The translations under genes were made by a program, and so were the position numbers. From Streptomyces anulatus (GTDB lineage: Bacteria; Actinomycetota; Actinomycetes; Streptomycetales; Streptomycetaceae), in NCBI RefSeq assembly GCF_000721175.1, contig NZ_JOEZ01000017.1:1-64000 (forward strand): a DNA stretch of 64,000 nt, given 5' to 3'. Positions 53,585 to 61,648 of this stretch are shown piece by piece; positions within the stretch are counted from its first letter, which is position 1; each line of letters opens with the position of its first letter. Under the pieces are notes generated by a model. The model worked only from the letters and a program-made list of their open reading frames with translations, was not told the DNA's origin and did not search any database.

Positions 53585-54982
53585 TCAGCTCCCGGCGGAG
53601 GCGCCGTCGCCCGTGGGCGGGATGTTGTAGTTCAGCCGGAAGATGTTCTCGGGGTCGTGGACCGCTTTGATCGCGCCCAGCCGCTCCAGCGCCTCGGGGG
53701 CGTAGGCGGTACGGACCTGCTCCTGGCCCGCGTTCTCGCCATGGCCCATGAAGTTCAGGCTGCTGCCCGTGGTCCAGGGTCCCAGCGCGTCGAAGAGACG
53801 GCGGAGGACCGGCCGGGTGTCCTTCTCTGTGACGCCGAAGAGCAGGGTCACCACGGACAGGATGTACTGGGCGTCCCGGTGGGCCACCGCGTTGGGGTGC
53901 ACGGGCGGCGTGGCCAGCGCTCCGCCCAGGTGCCGCAGCTCCACCACACACGGCACGGTCGCCTCGGGGCCGGCGTGCTCCAGCACCGTGGCCAGCGCCT
54001 CGTCGCCGAACTCCTCGAACAGCGCGACCTCCCGAAGGAACGGCACCGCCACCGGCGGGTCGTCGTGGATGGAGGCGCTCTCCGCGTACGGCATCTCCCG
54101 CAGCACCTCGAAGAGGGCCGGGCCGGCCGTGTCGCGCAGCGGTGCGACCAGCCGCTCGCCCTCCTCCTGGCTGCCGGTGTAGGCGATCCGTACGTGGTAG
54201 ACGTGCCGGCCGCGCATCGGCTCGGGCACCTCCGGGTCGTCCGGCATGGGGATGAGCGCGACCGAGGAGTTCATCTCCTGCGGCAGCCCCTCGGTCCACC
54301 GGAGGTACGCCTTGAGGACGTCGGGCGCGGCCTCGGCGTCGTAGAAGATCCCGCCGCCGTACAGCCTGGCCACCGGCACCAGGTTCATTTCCAGCCGTGT
54401 CACGATGCCGAAGTTGTCCCGGCCGCCCAGCAGCGCCCAGTAGAGGTCGGGCTCGCTGTCGGCGGTGACGTGGCGCAGACTCCCGTCCGCCGTCACGACG
54501 TCCATGCTGCGCACCTGGTCCGACGCGTATCCGAAGGACCGGACCAGAATGCCGATCCCGCCGCCCAGGACGTAGGAGACGACTCCCACGTGGGGCGCGG
54601 AGCCGTTGAGGGGAGCCAGACCGTGCGGGACCGTCTCGGGGATGACCTGCTCGAAGCGGACACCGGCCTCGACCGTCACCGTGTGCTCGGCGGGGTCCAC
54701 CTCGACCCCGCTCATCCTGCCGGTCGTGATCAGCAGACCGCCGTCGGCCGGGACCGAGAAACCGTGTCCGGTAGCCTGCACCGCGACGGGCAGCCCGTGC
54801 TCGGCGGCGAAACGTACCGCCGCCTGGACGTCCTCGGCCCGGGTGGCGCCGACGATCACGTCGGGCCGGTGCTGCACCGCGAGGTTGAACCCGGCCCGCT
54901 CCTGGTCGTATCCCTCGTCACCGGGTCGCAGGACAGGGCCCTTGACCTCGGATGCGAGCGTCTCGATGTCGTTGTGCTCCAC
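53585..54982 (-). CDS. FAD-binding oxidoreductase, BBE family (copy 1)
   Basis: A 465-residue flavin oxidase with an FAD-binding PCMH domain (ATRAEDVQAAVRFAAEHGLPVAVQATGHGFSVPADGGLLIT). His73 in QATGHG is the likely covalent flavin attachment. The second, cysteinyl attachment site of berberine bridge enzymes is not present where expected. The C-terminal BBE motif is DPENIFRLNYNI. It is divergent from a WYL regulator, which probably controls it. Typical chemistry is oxidation or dehydrogenation of aromatic or reduced intermediates. Confidence 0.9.
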   Translation of the reverse strand: MEHNDIETLASEVKGPVLRPGDEGYDQERAGFNLAVQHRPDVIVGATRAEDVQAAVRFAAEHGLPVAVQATGHGFSVPADGGLLITTGRMSGVEVDPAEHTVTVEAGVRFEQVIPETVPHGLAPLNGSAPHVGVVSYVLGGGIGILVRSFGYASDQVRSMDVVTADGSLRHVTADSEPDLYWALLGGRDNFGIVTRLEMNLVPVARLYGGGIFYDAEAAPDVLKAYLRWTEGLPQEMNSSVALIPMPDDPEVPEPMRGRHVYHVRIAYTGSQEEGERLVAPLRDTAGPALFEVLREMPYAESASIHDDPPVAVPFLREVALFEEFGDEALATVLEHAGPEATVPCVVELRHLGGALATPPVHPNAVAHRDAQYILSVVTLLFGVTEKDTRPVLRRLFDALGPWTTGSSLNFMGHGENAGQEQVRTAYAPEALERLGAIKAVHDPENIFRLNYNIPPTGDGASAGS

Positions 54983-55037
54983 AGCAGATCTCCGTTCGCT
55001 TCATTCGGCGATCATGAGTCTGAGGCCGAAACCTGAC

Positions 55038-55051
55038 ACCTGCCGACAGGT
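55038..55051. promoter_or_regulatory. Candidate WYL-regulator operator
   Basis: ACCTG-CCGA-CAGGT (55038-55051) is a perfect 5-bp inverted repeat in the 87-bp divergent space between the flavin oxidase and the WYL regulator. A further ACCTGA half-site is at 55031-55036. If translation starts at 55070 this lies in the promoter, not in coding sequence. Confidence 0.55.
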
Positions 55052-55069
55052 ATGCGAGAAACTCGGAGT

Positions 55070-56116
55070 ATGAAGTTCGACCGGCTGCTGTCCACCCTGC
55101 TGATGCTGCAACAGCGCGAGCTGGTTCCGGCCTCCGAGATCGCCGAGCGCCTGGAGGTCTCGGTGCGCACCGTCTACCGTGATGTCGAGGCGCTGTCCGC
55201 GGCCGGCGTGCCGGTCTACGCCGAGCGCGGGAAGTACGGCGGGATCCGGCTCCTTCCCGGCTTCCGCACGGACTTGACCGGGCTGACCGCGGACGAGGCG
55301 CGGGCCCTGTTCGTGCTGGTCGGGGAGAGCGCGCACTCGGCACTCGGGCTCGACCGTGCCCTCGGTTCGGCGTTGCGGAAGATGATGGCGGCGCTGCCCG
55401 CCCCCCACCGGCCGGCGGCGGAGCTGAGCAGCCGCCGCATCCTGATCGACCCGGACCGGTGGCTGGCCGGCCCCCGGCCCCAGGACGACCTCGAAGCGCT
55501 GCACAGCGCGGTGCTCGCCGACCGGCGGCTGCGCATCGGCTACCGCCACAGCGGCGACACGGAGGTGAGCTTCTACGCCGTCGATCCCTACGGGCTCGTC
55601 TCCAAGGCGGGCACCTGGTACCTCGTCGCCGACCACGGGGGCGAGCCCCGGCTGTTCCGCACCGACCGGATCTCGGACGCCGTCGTCACCGCCGAGCCGG
55701 TGCGCCGCCGCGACGGGGTGGAGCTGACCCGGGTGTGGGAGGAGCTGCGGCGCCAGGTGGAGCACCGCACCTCGGGGATGCGGGTGGTGGTGCGGGTGCA
55801 CAGGAAGCGGCTCGACATGGTCAGACGGATCACCGCGGCCAACTTCCGCGGCATGCCGGGGCCGACCGTGGCGGACGGCGGCGAGGGAGACCGGGACACC
55901 GGGCGCCGGGAGTCCGGCCGGCCGGACGAACACGGCGCGCCCCCGGACGACGACGAGTGGCTGACGGCCGAGCTGGACTACCCGGTGCCCGCCGCCGTCT
56001 GCCAGTTGCTCCAGTTCGGCACGGACGTCGAGGTGGTCTCCCCGCCCGAGGCCGTGCGGGAACTGTCCCTGGCCGTGGCCGGCCTCCGCGAGCTCTACGA
56101 GGAGCGCACGGTCTGA
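55070..56116 (+). CDS. WYL domain-containing HTH transcriptional regulator (YafY/DeoR-type)
   Basis: A 348-residue regulator. N-terminal winged HTH (LMLQQRELVPASEIAERLEVSVRTVYRDVEALSAAGVPV). Middle WYL domain: LRIGYRHSGDTEVSFYAVDPYGLVSKAGTWYLVADHG, with the WYL triad seen as TWYLVA. A C-terminal WCX extension is interrupted by an acidic Arg/Gly-rich insertion (~265-295). ATG 55070 is favoured over ATG 55052, which would place the operator-like repeat in coding sequence. It ends by overlapping the convergent LAL gene by 22 bp. Confidence 0.88.
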   Translation: MKFDRLLSTLLMLQQRELVPASEIAERLEVSVRTVYRDVEALSAAGVPVYAERGKYGGIRLLPGFRTDLTGLTADEARALFVLVGESAHSALGLDRALGSALRKMMAALPAPHRPAAELSSRRILIDPDRWLAGPRPQDDLEALHSAVLADRRLRIGYRHSGDTEVSFYAVDPYGLVSKAGTWYLVADHGGEPRLFRTDRISDAVVTAEPVRRRDGVELTRVWEELRRQVEHRTSGMRVVVRVHRKRLDMVRRITAANFRGMPGPTVADGGEGDRDTGRRESGRPDEHGAPPDDDEWLTAELDYPVPAAVCQLLQFGTDVEVVSPPEAVRELSLAVAGLRELYEERTV

Positions 56117-58722
56117 CTGGCGAACGGCCGCTGCCCGAGGTGCTCGCCGAGCACCACCCGTGAGGTGACACCGAGCTTGCTGTAGACGCGGTAGAGGTGG
56201 TTCTCGATCGTTCGCACGGACACCGTCAGCCGGGCGGCGATCTCCCGGTTGGTCATCCTGGTCGCGGCCAGCGTCGCCACTTCGTGCTCACGGACGGTGA
56301 GCACGGCGCCCTCCGGGTCCGATGCGCGGTCCACCACCGCGGCCCAGCCGGGCAGCGGGGTGCCGGGACAGGCGGTGAGGTGCCGTCGGCTCCGCGCGCG
56401 TGAGTCGCGGCCCGCCCGGTGGCGTCCGGCGGCCTCCCAGGCCCGGTGTGCCTGCCCGGCGCTCTCCGCGGCCAAGGGGTACATGCCCAGCCGCGCGAAA
56501 CCGGCGGCGAGGTCGTCGAGCGCGCCCGCGTCCTGACGGGCCAGTGCCCGGATGTGCCCGGCGCGCAGTGCGGCGACGGTGCCGGGAGCGAACGGACCGA
56601 GCGTGTCCAGGACGGTTTCGGCGCGGTCCGCCGGGCCCAGCCTCGCCATCAGCTGCAGTGCGGCCAGCGCCGTCGTGCGCCGCCCGGCGGCCGCCGCTCG
56701 CCGCGCCACCTCGCCGCACCTGCCCAGTGCGCCGGGGCTGTCGCCCGACCGGCCGAGGACGAGCGCCTCCTCGAAGCCGGTCCAGTCGTCGGCCAGCGGG
56801 TAGGTGACCGCGTGCCTCACGGCTTCCCGCACCTCGATCAGGGTGCGGACCGCTTCGGTCCGCTGATCCGACTCGGCCAGTGCCCCGGCGAGCTGGGCGA
56901 GGATCCAGGCCCGGGTGGTGAACCAGTCCGGGCCGTCGGGTGCCGACGCGGCGCGGCGCAGCAGCGCGACGGCTTCCGGCGCCCGGCCCGTCACCCGCAG
57001 AAGACGGGCCTGGAGCACATCGGCGCGGATCCGGCGGCGGACGTCCCGGGCCGGGTCCGCGCGGCGCAGCCGCTCCACCGCATCCCGCGCCCGTGCGAGG
57101 TCGCCCGACTCCAGCGCCGCGTGGGCGCTCACCACCCGATGGGCGTGCCGGGCGTCGTCCTGCCAGCCGTCGACGGGGCAGTGCTCCAGCATCGCGTACG
57201 CCGCCGGGGCGTCGCCGAGTTCGGTACGGGCGAAGGCGGCGAGCGGTACGCAGGCCTGGAGCGCCGGGGCGGTGTACGACTCGCGGGGAAGCGCGTCGCC
57301 CGTCCGGGCCACGTCGTCCAGCCGGTCCTGCCACAGCCGGACGGCGCTCTGCGTCCCTCGCACGGACCCACGGGGGGCCCGCAGGACCGCCCGGTCCGCG
57401 AGTGCGGCGGCCTCCTCGGTCCTGCCGAGCCCACGGGCGAGGTTGTCGACGCGGGCGGCGACCGCGTCGGGCGTCCGGTCGTCCGCGGCGGCAAGCAGCA
57501 TCTCCGCCTCCGTGCAGCGTCCCTGCCCGGCCAGGGCACGGCCCAGCGGCAACGCCACGGCGCCGTCCGGGGCCCGGTCCTCCGCGGCGCTCCCGCCGGT
57601 GGCGAGCGCGGCCCGGACGAGGCGCTCGGCCGTGGCGTACTCGCGGCTCAGCAGCGCCGCGTCGGCGGCGTCGAGCAGCGGGCCGGCGGCCGGCCGGCGG
57701 CCCGCGTCGAGGCGCAGGCACACCGCCCGGAGCAGACCGGAGCCCGCGTCGGCCGGCAGCCGCGCGGCCCCGGGCGCCGGTTCCAGCTCGTCGGCGAGGC
57801 GGAGCCGCAGCCTGCGGACGGTCAGCGCCGGCAGCGCGGCGACGAGGGCGTGCCCGCTCAGCGGCTGGCCGAGCCGCAGGCGCAGCCCGTGCTCGCCGGG
57901 CTCCGCCACCACGATGCCCCGGCGGTTGAGGCGTTCCGCCGCGGGGCCCAGTTCCATGACCACCGGGAGGTCGTCCGGCACCGGGCCGGCGAGGCTCAGG
58001 ACGGCGACCAGTTGTTCCTCGTCGGGGTCCAGGCTTCCCAGCAGGCGCCGAGCCGTTGTGTCCGGACGGACGGGCCGGCCGGGCGGCCCGTTCCAGTGCC
58101 ACAGCCCACGGCACGGGCGGAGTGTGCCGTCGCCCACCGCCCCCTCGGTCAGCTCCGTGAGCAGCAGGGGGTTTCCGCCGGTCAGGTCCCAGAACCGGGC
58201 CGTGGTGTCGGAGGCCACCTGACCGCCCAGCCTGGCGCGCAGGGCACGGGCGGTGCCCGCCCGGTCGAACGCTCCCACCTCGACCGGACGCAGCAGTCCG
58301 TCCCGGCCCAGCGCGTCGACGGCCGCCGGAAGCGTCAGTCCGGCGGGCACCGTGGCGAGCAGCCGCACCCGGCCCTCCCGGACCGCCTCGGCCAGCGGCC
58401 CGGCGGCAGCGGCGGCGAGCTGGTGGATGTCGTCGACACCCAGCACGGCAGGGGGGTGGCCGCTCTCCCCGGGCGGGCCGGCGGCCGTGCCGCGCTTCAG
58501 GAGGCCGGGCAGCTCGTGGTGTGCCGCGACGGCCCGGTCGGCCGCTCCCGGCGGGTCCGGTGGGCACAGCCGCCGCAGCGTCTCCTGGAGGAGCCGGGTC
58601 CTGCCCGCCCCGGGCGGCCCGGTCAGCAGCACGCTCCGGCCCCGCTCGGCGAGCCCTTCGATCACCGCGAGCTCGGACTCCCGGTTCAGTACGGGCCGGC
58701 GTGCCGCGGCGTGTGCCGTCAT
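56095..58722 (-). CDS. LAL-type LuxR family transcriptional regulator
   Basis: An 875-residue large ATP-binding regulator of the LuxR family. Residues ~27-60 carry the AAA-like Walker A GPPGAGRTRLLQE, and the Walker B-like region is VLGVDDIHQL. The middle is a helical TPR-like region (~500-790). The C-terminal LuxR HTH is VLTVREHEVATLAATRMTNREIAARLTVSVRTIENHLYRVYSKLG. LAL proteins are common pathway-specific activators. It is 6 bp after the stop of the second flavin oxidase on the same strand, and its tail overlaps the WYL gene tail. Confidence 0.92.
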   Translation of the reverse strand: MTAHAAARRPVLNRESELAVIEGLAERGRSVLLTGPPGAGRTRLLQETLRRLCPPDPPGAADRAVAAHHELPGLLKRGTAAGPPGESGHPPAVLGVDDIHQLAAAAAGPLAEAVREGRVRLLATVPAGLTLPAAVDALGRDGLLRPVEVGAFDRAGTARALRARLGGQVASDTTARFWDLTGGNPLLLTELTEGAVGDGTLRPCRGLWHWNGPPGRPVRPDTTARRLLGSLDPDEEQLVAVLSLAGPVPDDLPVVMELGPAAERLNRRGIVVAEPGEHGLRLRLGQPLSGHALVAALPALTVRRLRLRLADELEPAPGAARLPADAGSGLLRAVCLRLDAGRRPAAGPLLDAADAALLSREYATAERLVRAALATGGSAAEDRAPDGAVALPLGRALAGQGRCTEAEMLLAAADDRTPDAVAARVDNLARGLGRTEEAAALADRAVLRAPRGSVRGTQSAVRLWQDRLDDVARTGDALPRESYTAPALQACVPLAAFARTELGDAPAAYAMLEHCPVDGWQDDARHAHRVVSAHAALESGDLARARDAVERLRRADPARDVRRRIRADVLQARLLRVTGRAPEAVALLRRAASAPDGPDWFTTRAWILAQLAGALAESDQRTEAVRTLIEVREAVRHAVTYPLADDWTGFEEALVLGRSGDSPGALGRCGEVARRAAAAGRRTTALAALQLMARLGPADRAETVLDTLGPFAPGTVAALRAGHIRALARQDAGALDDLAAGFARLGMYPLAAESAGQAHRAWEAAGRHRAGRDSRARSRRHLTACPGTPLPGWAAVVDRASDPEGAVLTVREHEVATLAATRMTNREIAARLTVSVRTIENHLYRVYSKLGVTSRVVLGEHLGQRPFASQTVRSS

Positions 58723-58727
58723 CGTGG

Positions 58728-60167
58728 TCAGCTCCTCGCGGGTCCGGCGGACGCCCGGGCCCCGGGAAGGCGCTGGGGCAGGATGTTGCGGTTGCAGCGG
58801 AAGAGGTTGCCGGGGTCGTGGCGGGCCTTGAGCTCGGCCAGCCGCCGGTGGTCGGCCGGTTCCCAGAAGTCGGCGGACGGATCGGGGTCCGCGCCGTCGG
58901 CGCAGCCGCCGTACACCAGGTTGTGGAACCTGCCCAGCCGCTCCGGAGCGAGGACGTCCAGCACCTCACGGTGCGCGGCCTGGGCCTCCTGGGTGCTGGT
59001 GCCGTCCAGCGGGGTCAGGACCCGGACGAGATACCGCGCCGTGCGGTGGCCCACCGCGTCGGGGACCGCCGACGGGCGGCCGAGGGCCCCGCCCAGGTGC
59101 CGGATGTCGAGGACGCGTCTGACCGGTGCGCCGGGTCCGGTGCTCCGTGCCAGAGCGGCGGCCGCTTCGGCCCCGAGGTCCCGCACCAGGACGTTGTCGC
59201 CCAGGTAGGCGTGCGGGTGCCGGGGGTCGCGGTAGATGTCCGCGCACTCCGTGTACGGCATCTCCCCCAGAGTGTCGCGCAGCCGGGGACCGGCCGCGCG
59301 CAGGGGTGCCAGCAACTCCTGTCCGGTCCGGGCGTCGCCCGTGTACGCGACGCGCACATGGGCGACGTGCCGGCCCCGCAGCGGGGCGGGGACCGCCGTC
59401 ACGTCGGGGTAGCCAATCGTGGACACGGAGGAGGTCAGCTCCTCCGGCAGCGTCCCGGTCCAGCGCAGGTAGGCGTCGAGGATGTCCGGTGTCCGGGCGG
59501 TGTCGAAGGTCAGCTCTCCCCCGTAGAGACGGCTCACCGGCACCAGGCCGGTCTCGATCGAGGTCACCACGCCGAAGTTCGCGCCGGCTCCGCGTACGGC
59601 CCAGAACAGGTCCGGGTCCTGGTCGGCGGTGACGTGCCGGTGACGGCCGTCGGCCGTGACGATGCCGACGGCGCGCACATGGTCGGCCGCGTAGCCGAAC
59701 TGCCGTGCCAGCAGGCCCAGTCCGCCACCGAGGAGATATCCGACGGCGCTGACGTCCGGGGAGGAACCGTTCAGCGGGGCGAGCCCGTGGCGCGCCGCCG
59801 CGTCGACGACCGCGTGGACGCGGGTGCCGGCGGCGATCCGGGCCGTCCGGGCGGGGGCGTCCACGGTGACCCCGGTCAGGTCTCCGGTGCTGATCAGCAT
59901 GCCGCCGTCCAGGGGTACCGACAGCCCGTGCCCGGTGGCCTGCACGGCGATCGGCATACCGTGGGCGGCCGCGTAGGTCACGGCCGCCACCACGTCCTCG
60001 GGTCCGGTGGCACGCACCAGGACGGAGGGGCGGTGGTGGTAGCCGGTCTGGAACCCGGCGCACCCGGCGTCGAACCCGGGGTCGCCGGGTACGAGAACCG
60101 CTCCCCGGACCTCTTCGCTCAGCCGTCGCTCCGCCGCGGAGCGGCCTGTCGCCGAGACGCCGTTCAT
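58728..60167 (-). CDS. FAD-binding oxidoreductase, BBE family (copy 2)
   Basis: A 479-residue paralogue of the oxidase at 53585-54982. PCMH domain: RATGPEDVVAAVTYAAAHGMPIAVQATGHGLSVPLDGGMLIS, with His80 as the likely flavin anchor. The partner Cys is again absent. The C-terminus has DPGNLFRCNRNILP. ATG 60167 has AAGGAA at RBS distance. The two copies suggest two separate oxidation steps or two different substrates in the pathway. Confidence 0.9.
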   Translation of the reverse strand: MNGVSATGRSAAERRLSEEVRGAVLVPGDPGFDAGCAGFQTGYHHRPSVLVRATGPEDVVAAVTYAAAHGMPIAVQATGHGLSVPLDGGMLISTGDLTGVTVDAPARTARIAAGTRVHAVVDAAARHGLAPLNGSSPDVSAVGYLLGGGLGLLARQFGYAADHVRAVGIVTADGRHRHVTADQDPDLFWAVRGAGANFGVVTSIETGLVPVSRLYGGELTFDTARTPDILDAYLRWTGTLPEELTSSVSTIGYPDVTAVPAPLRGRHVAHVRVAYTGDARTGQELLAPLRAAGPRLRDTLGEMPYTECADIYRDPRHPHAYLGDNVLVRDLGAEAAAALARSTGPGAPVRRVLDIRHLGGALGRPSAVPDAVGHRTARYLVRVLTPLDGTSTQEAQAAHREVLDVLAPERLGRFHNLVYGGCADGADPDPSADFWEPADHRRLAELKARHDPGNLFRCNRNILPQRLPGARASAGPARS

Positions 60168-60242
60168 CCGAGCGTTCCTTTCCTTCGTTCGTCCGGTCGC
60201 CGGGTGCGGTGCCACCGGCCCCGGTGGTGACCGCCGCGCCGC

Positions 60243-60503
60243 TCAGTCGGTGGCGGGACCGTCGCGTTCCGGGCCGAGGTGGCGTGCCCAGCTCCGGACG
60301 GTGGGGTCGACGGCGAGCGTGGCGAAGTCCACCTGCAGACCGCTGCGGCGCCAGCGGCCGCTGAGCCGCATGAGCTGTATCGACTGCAGGCCCAGTTGAG
60401 CCAGGTTGGCGTCGTCGTCTATCGTCTCCGGGGCGATGCTGAGCACGGCCCCGACGGCCTGCTTGATCTCCTCGGGGGTGAGCGCGGGAGCGTTGGTCAT
60501 CAT
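60243..60503 (-). CDS. Aryl/peptidyl carrier protein
   Basis: An 86-residue carrier protein; LAQLGLQSIQLMRLSGRWRRSG has the phosphopantetheine Ser41 in GLQSIQ. The sequence GRWRRSGLQVDFATLAVDPTVRSW is typical of EntB-like aryl carrier or NRPS carrier domains. ATG 60503 has AGGAAGG. It is immediately after the KAS III-like gene and near the discrete adenylation enzyme, which is the probable partner that charges it with an amino acid. Confidence 0.88.
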   Translation of the reverse strand: MMTNAPALTPEEIKQAVGAVLSIAPETIDDDANLAQLGLQSIQLMRLSGRWRRSGLQVDFATLAVDPTVRSWARHLGPERDGPATD

Positions 60504-60537
60504 GTGCCTTCCTGCGGTAGTGACCGGGGGAGCGGAG

Positions 60538-61584
60538 TCAGCCGCGCTGCGGGGGCGGGGCGGTGATTTGCACGACGGCGCATCCCGCTTCCATGCCTTC
60601 GGTGGCTCCGACGAGCAGGACGTGGTCCCCCTCGGTCACCTGGCCGGTCTCCCAGAGGTGCTCCAGCCCCAGGACCAGGTCGCTGACGCTGGCGTGGCCG
60701 ATGGTCCTGAGGTACTCCCAGGTCCCGAGCTTGGCCGACACCTCCAGCGGGTCCAGGATCATGGCGTGCAGCGGGTCCTCGTTGAATCCGATGTGGGCCA
60801 CGCGGGTGATGCTGTCCCACCCGACGCCCGCCTCGGCGAGGGTCTGCTCGGCAGTCTCGGCGACGAGGTCACCGAACCTGGACACCGCGGTGATCATGTC
60901 GGCCGGGGTGGCGCCCGGGCGCTCTGCCCACGCCCGCAGCCGCGGTGCCACGTACATCGGGCGGTCGGGGTGACGAGCGGGCGGCAGCAGCGACTCGCCG
61001 CCCCGGTGCATCTCCTCCAGACTGGGTTCCGACCGCGAGCCGACCGCGAGCAGACGGGCGAACCCGGGGCGGGTGGACACGACGAGCGCGGCGGCGCTGT
61101 CCGCGTACATCGCGTGCTCGGAGTCCTGCCATCGGTCGACCAGGGGCGTGGAGAAGTTGTCCGCCGCGGTGATCAGGACCGCCTCGCTGCCCGGGGTGGT
61201 GGCCAGCAGGCCGACGGCCAGGCGCATCGAGGTCAGCACGGACAGGCAGCCGTGCCGGACCTCGGTCGCGACGAGCGGCCGGCTCAGCGTCCGGTTCAGC
61301 ACGTAGTGCGGTGCGGACCAGCCCTCCGGCCCCTGGTGGTACGCGCCGCTGTGCAGGAGGGCGACGAAGTCCTCCGGGCGGTGGCCGGACCGCTCGACGG
61401 CCTGTGCCGCGGCTATCACCGCCATGTCCACGGCGGGGAGTTCGCTCTCCACCGCGACGGCTGTGATGCCCGACTCCTCGGCGGCGGTGCTGTCGACCCA
61501 GCCCTGCCTGACCGCTTCCTTCATGGGTACGGTGCGCGGCACGTAGGTGCCGATGCCCGCGAGATGGATGTTGTCGACCTTCAC
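60538..61584 (-). CDS. KAS III-like enzyme (3-oxoacyl-ACP synthase III family)
   Basis: A 348-residue thiolase-fold enzyme. The active Cys113 is in EVRHGCLSVL and His264 in RVAHIGFNED. The third residue, Asn in FabH (GNTS), is replaced by His297 in GHASVSD. Such changes occur in acyltransfer-only homologues that make ester or amide bonds instead of condensing. It could join the alkyl or acyl part to the phenazine part. ATG 61584 starts the typical VDNIHLAGIGTYVP. Confidence 0.88.
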   Translation of the reverse strand: MKVDNIHLAGIGTYVPRTVPMKEAVRQGWVDSTAAEESGITAVAVESELPAVDMAVIAAAQAVERSGHRPEDFVALLHSGAYHQGPEGWSAPHYVLNRTLSRPLVATEVRHGCLSVLTSMRLAVGLLATTPGSEAVLITAADNFSTPLVDRWQDSEHAMYADSAAALVVSTRPGFARLLAVGSRSEPSLEEMHRGGESLLPPARHPDRPMYVAPRLRAWAERPGATPADMITAVSRFGDLVAETAEQTLAEAGVGWDSITRVAHIGFNEDPLHAMILDPLEVSAKLGTWEYLRTIGHASVSDLVLGLEHLWETGQVTEGDHVLLVGATEGMEAGCAVVQITAPPPQRG

Positions 61585-61648
61585 TGGTCTCCCTTTCCGC
61601 TGTGGGTTGTTCCGTGGCTCGTCCGTGAGCCGGGTCGTTCGGTGCCGG

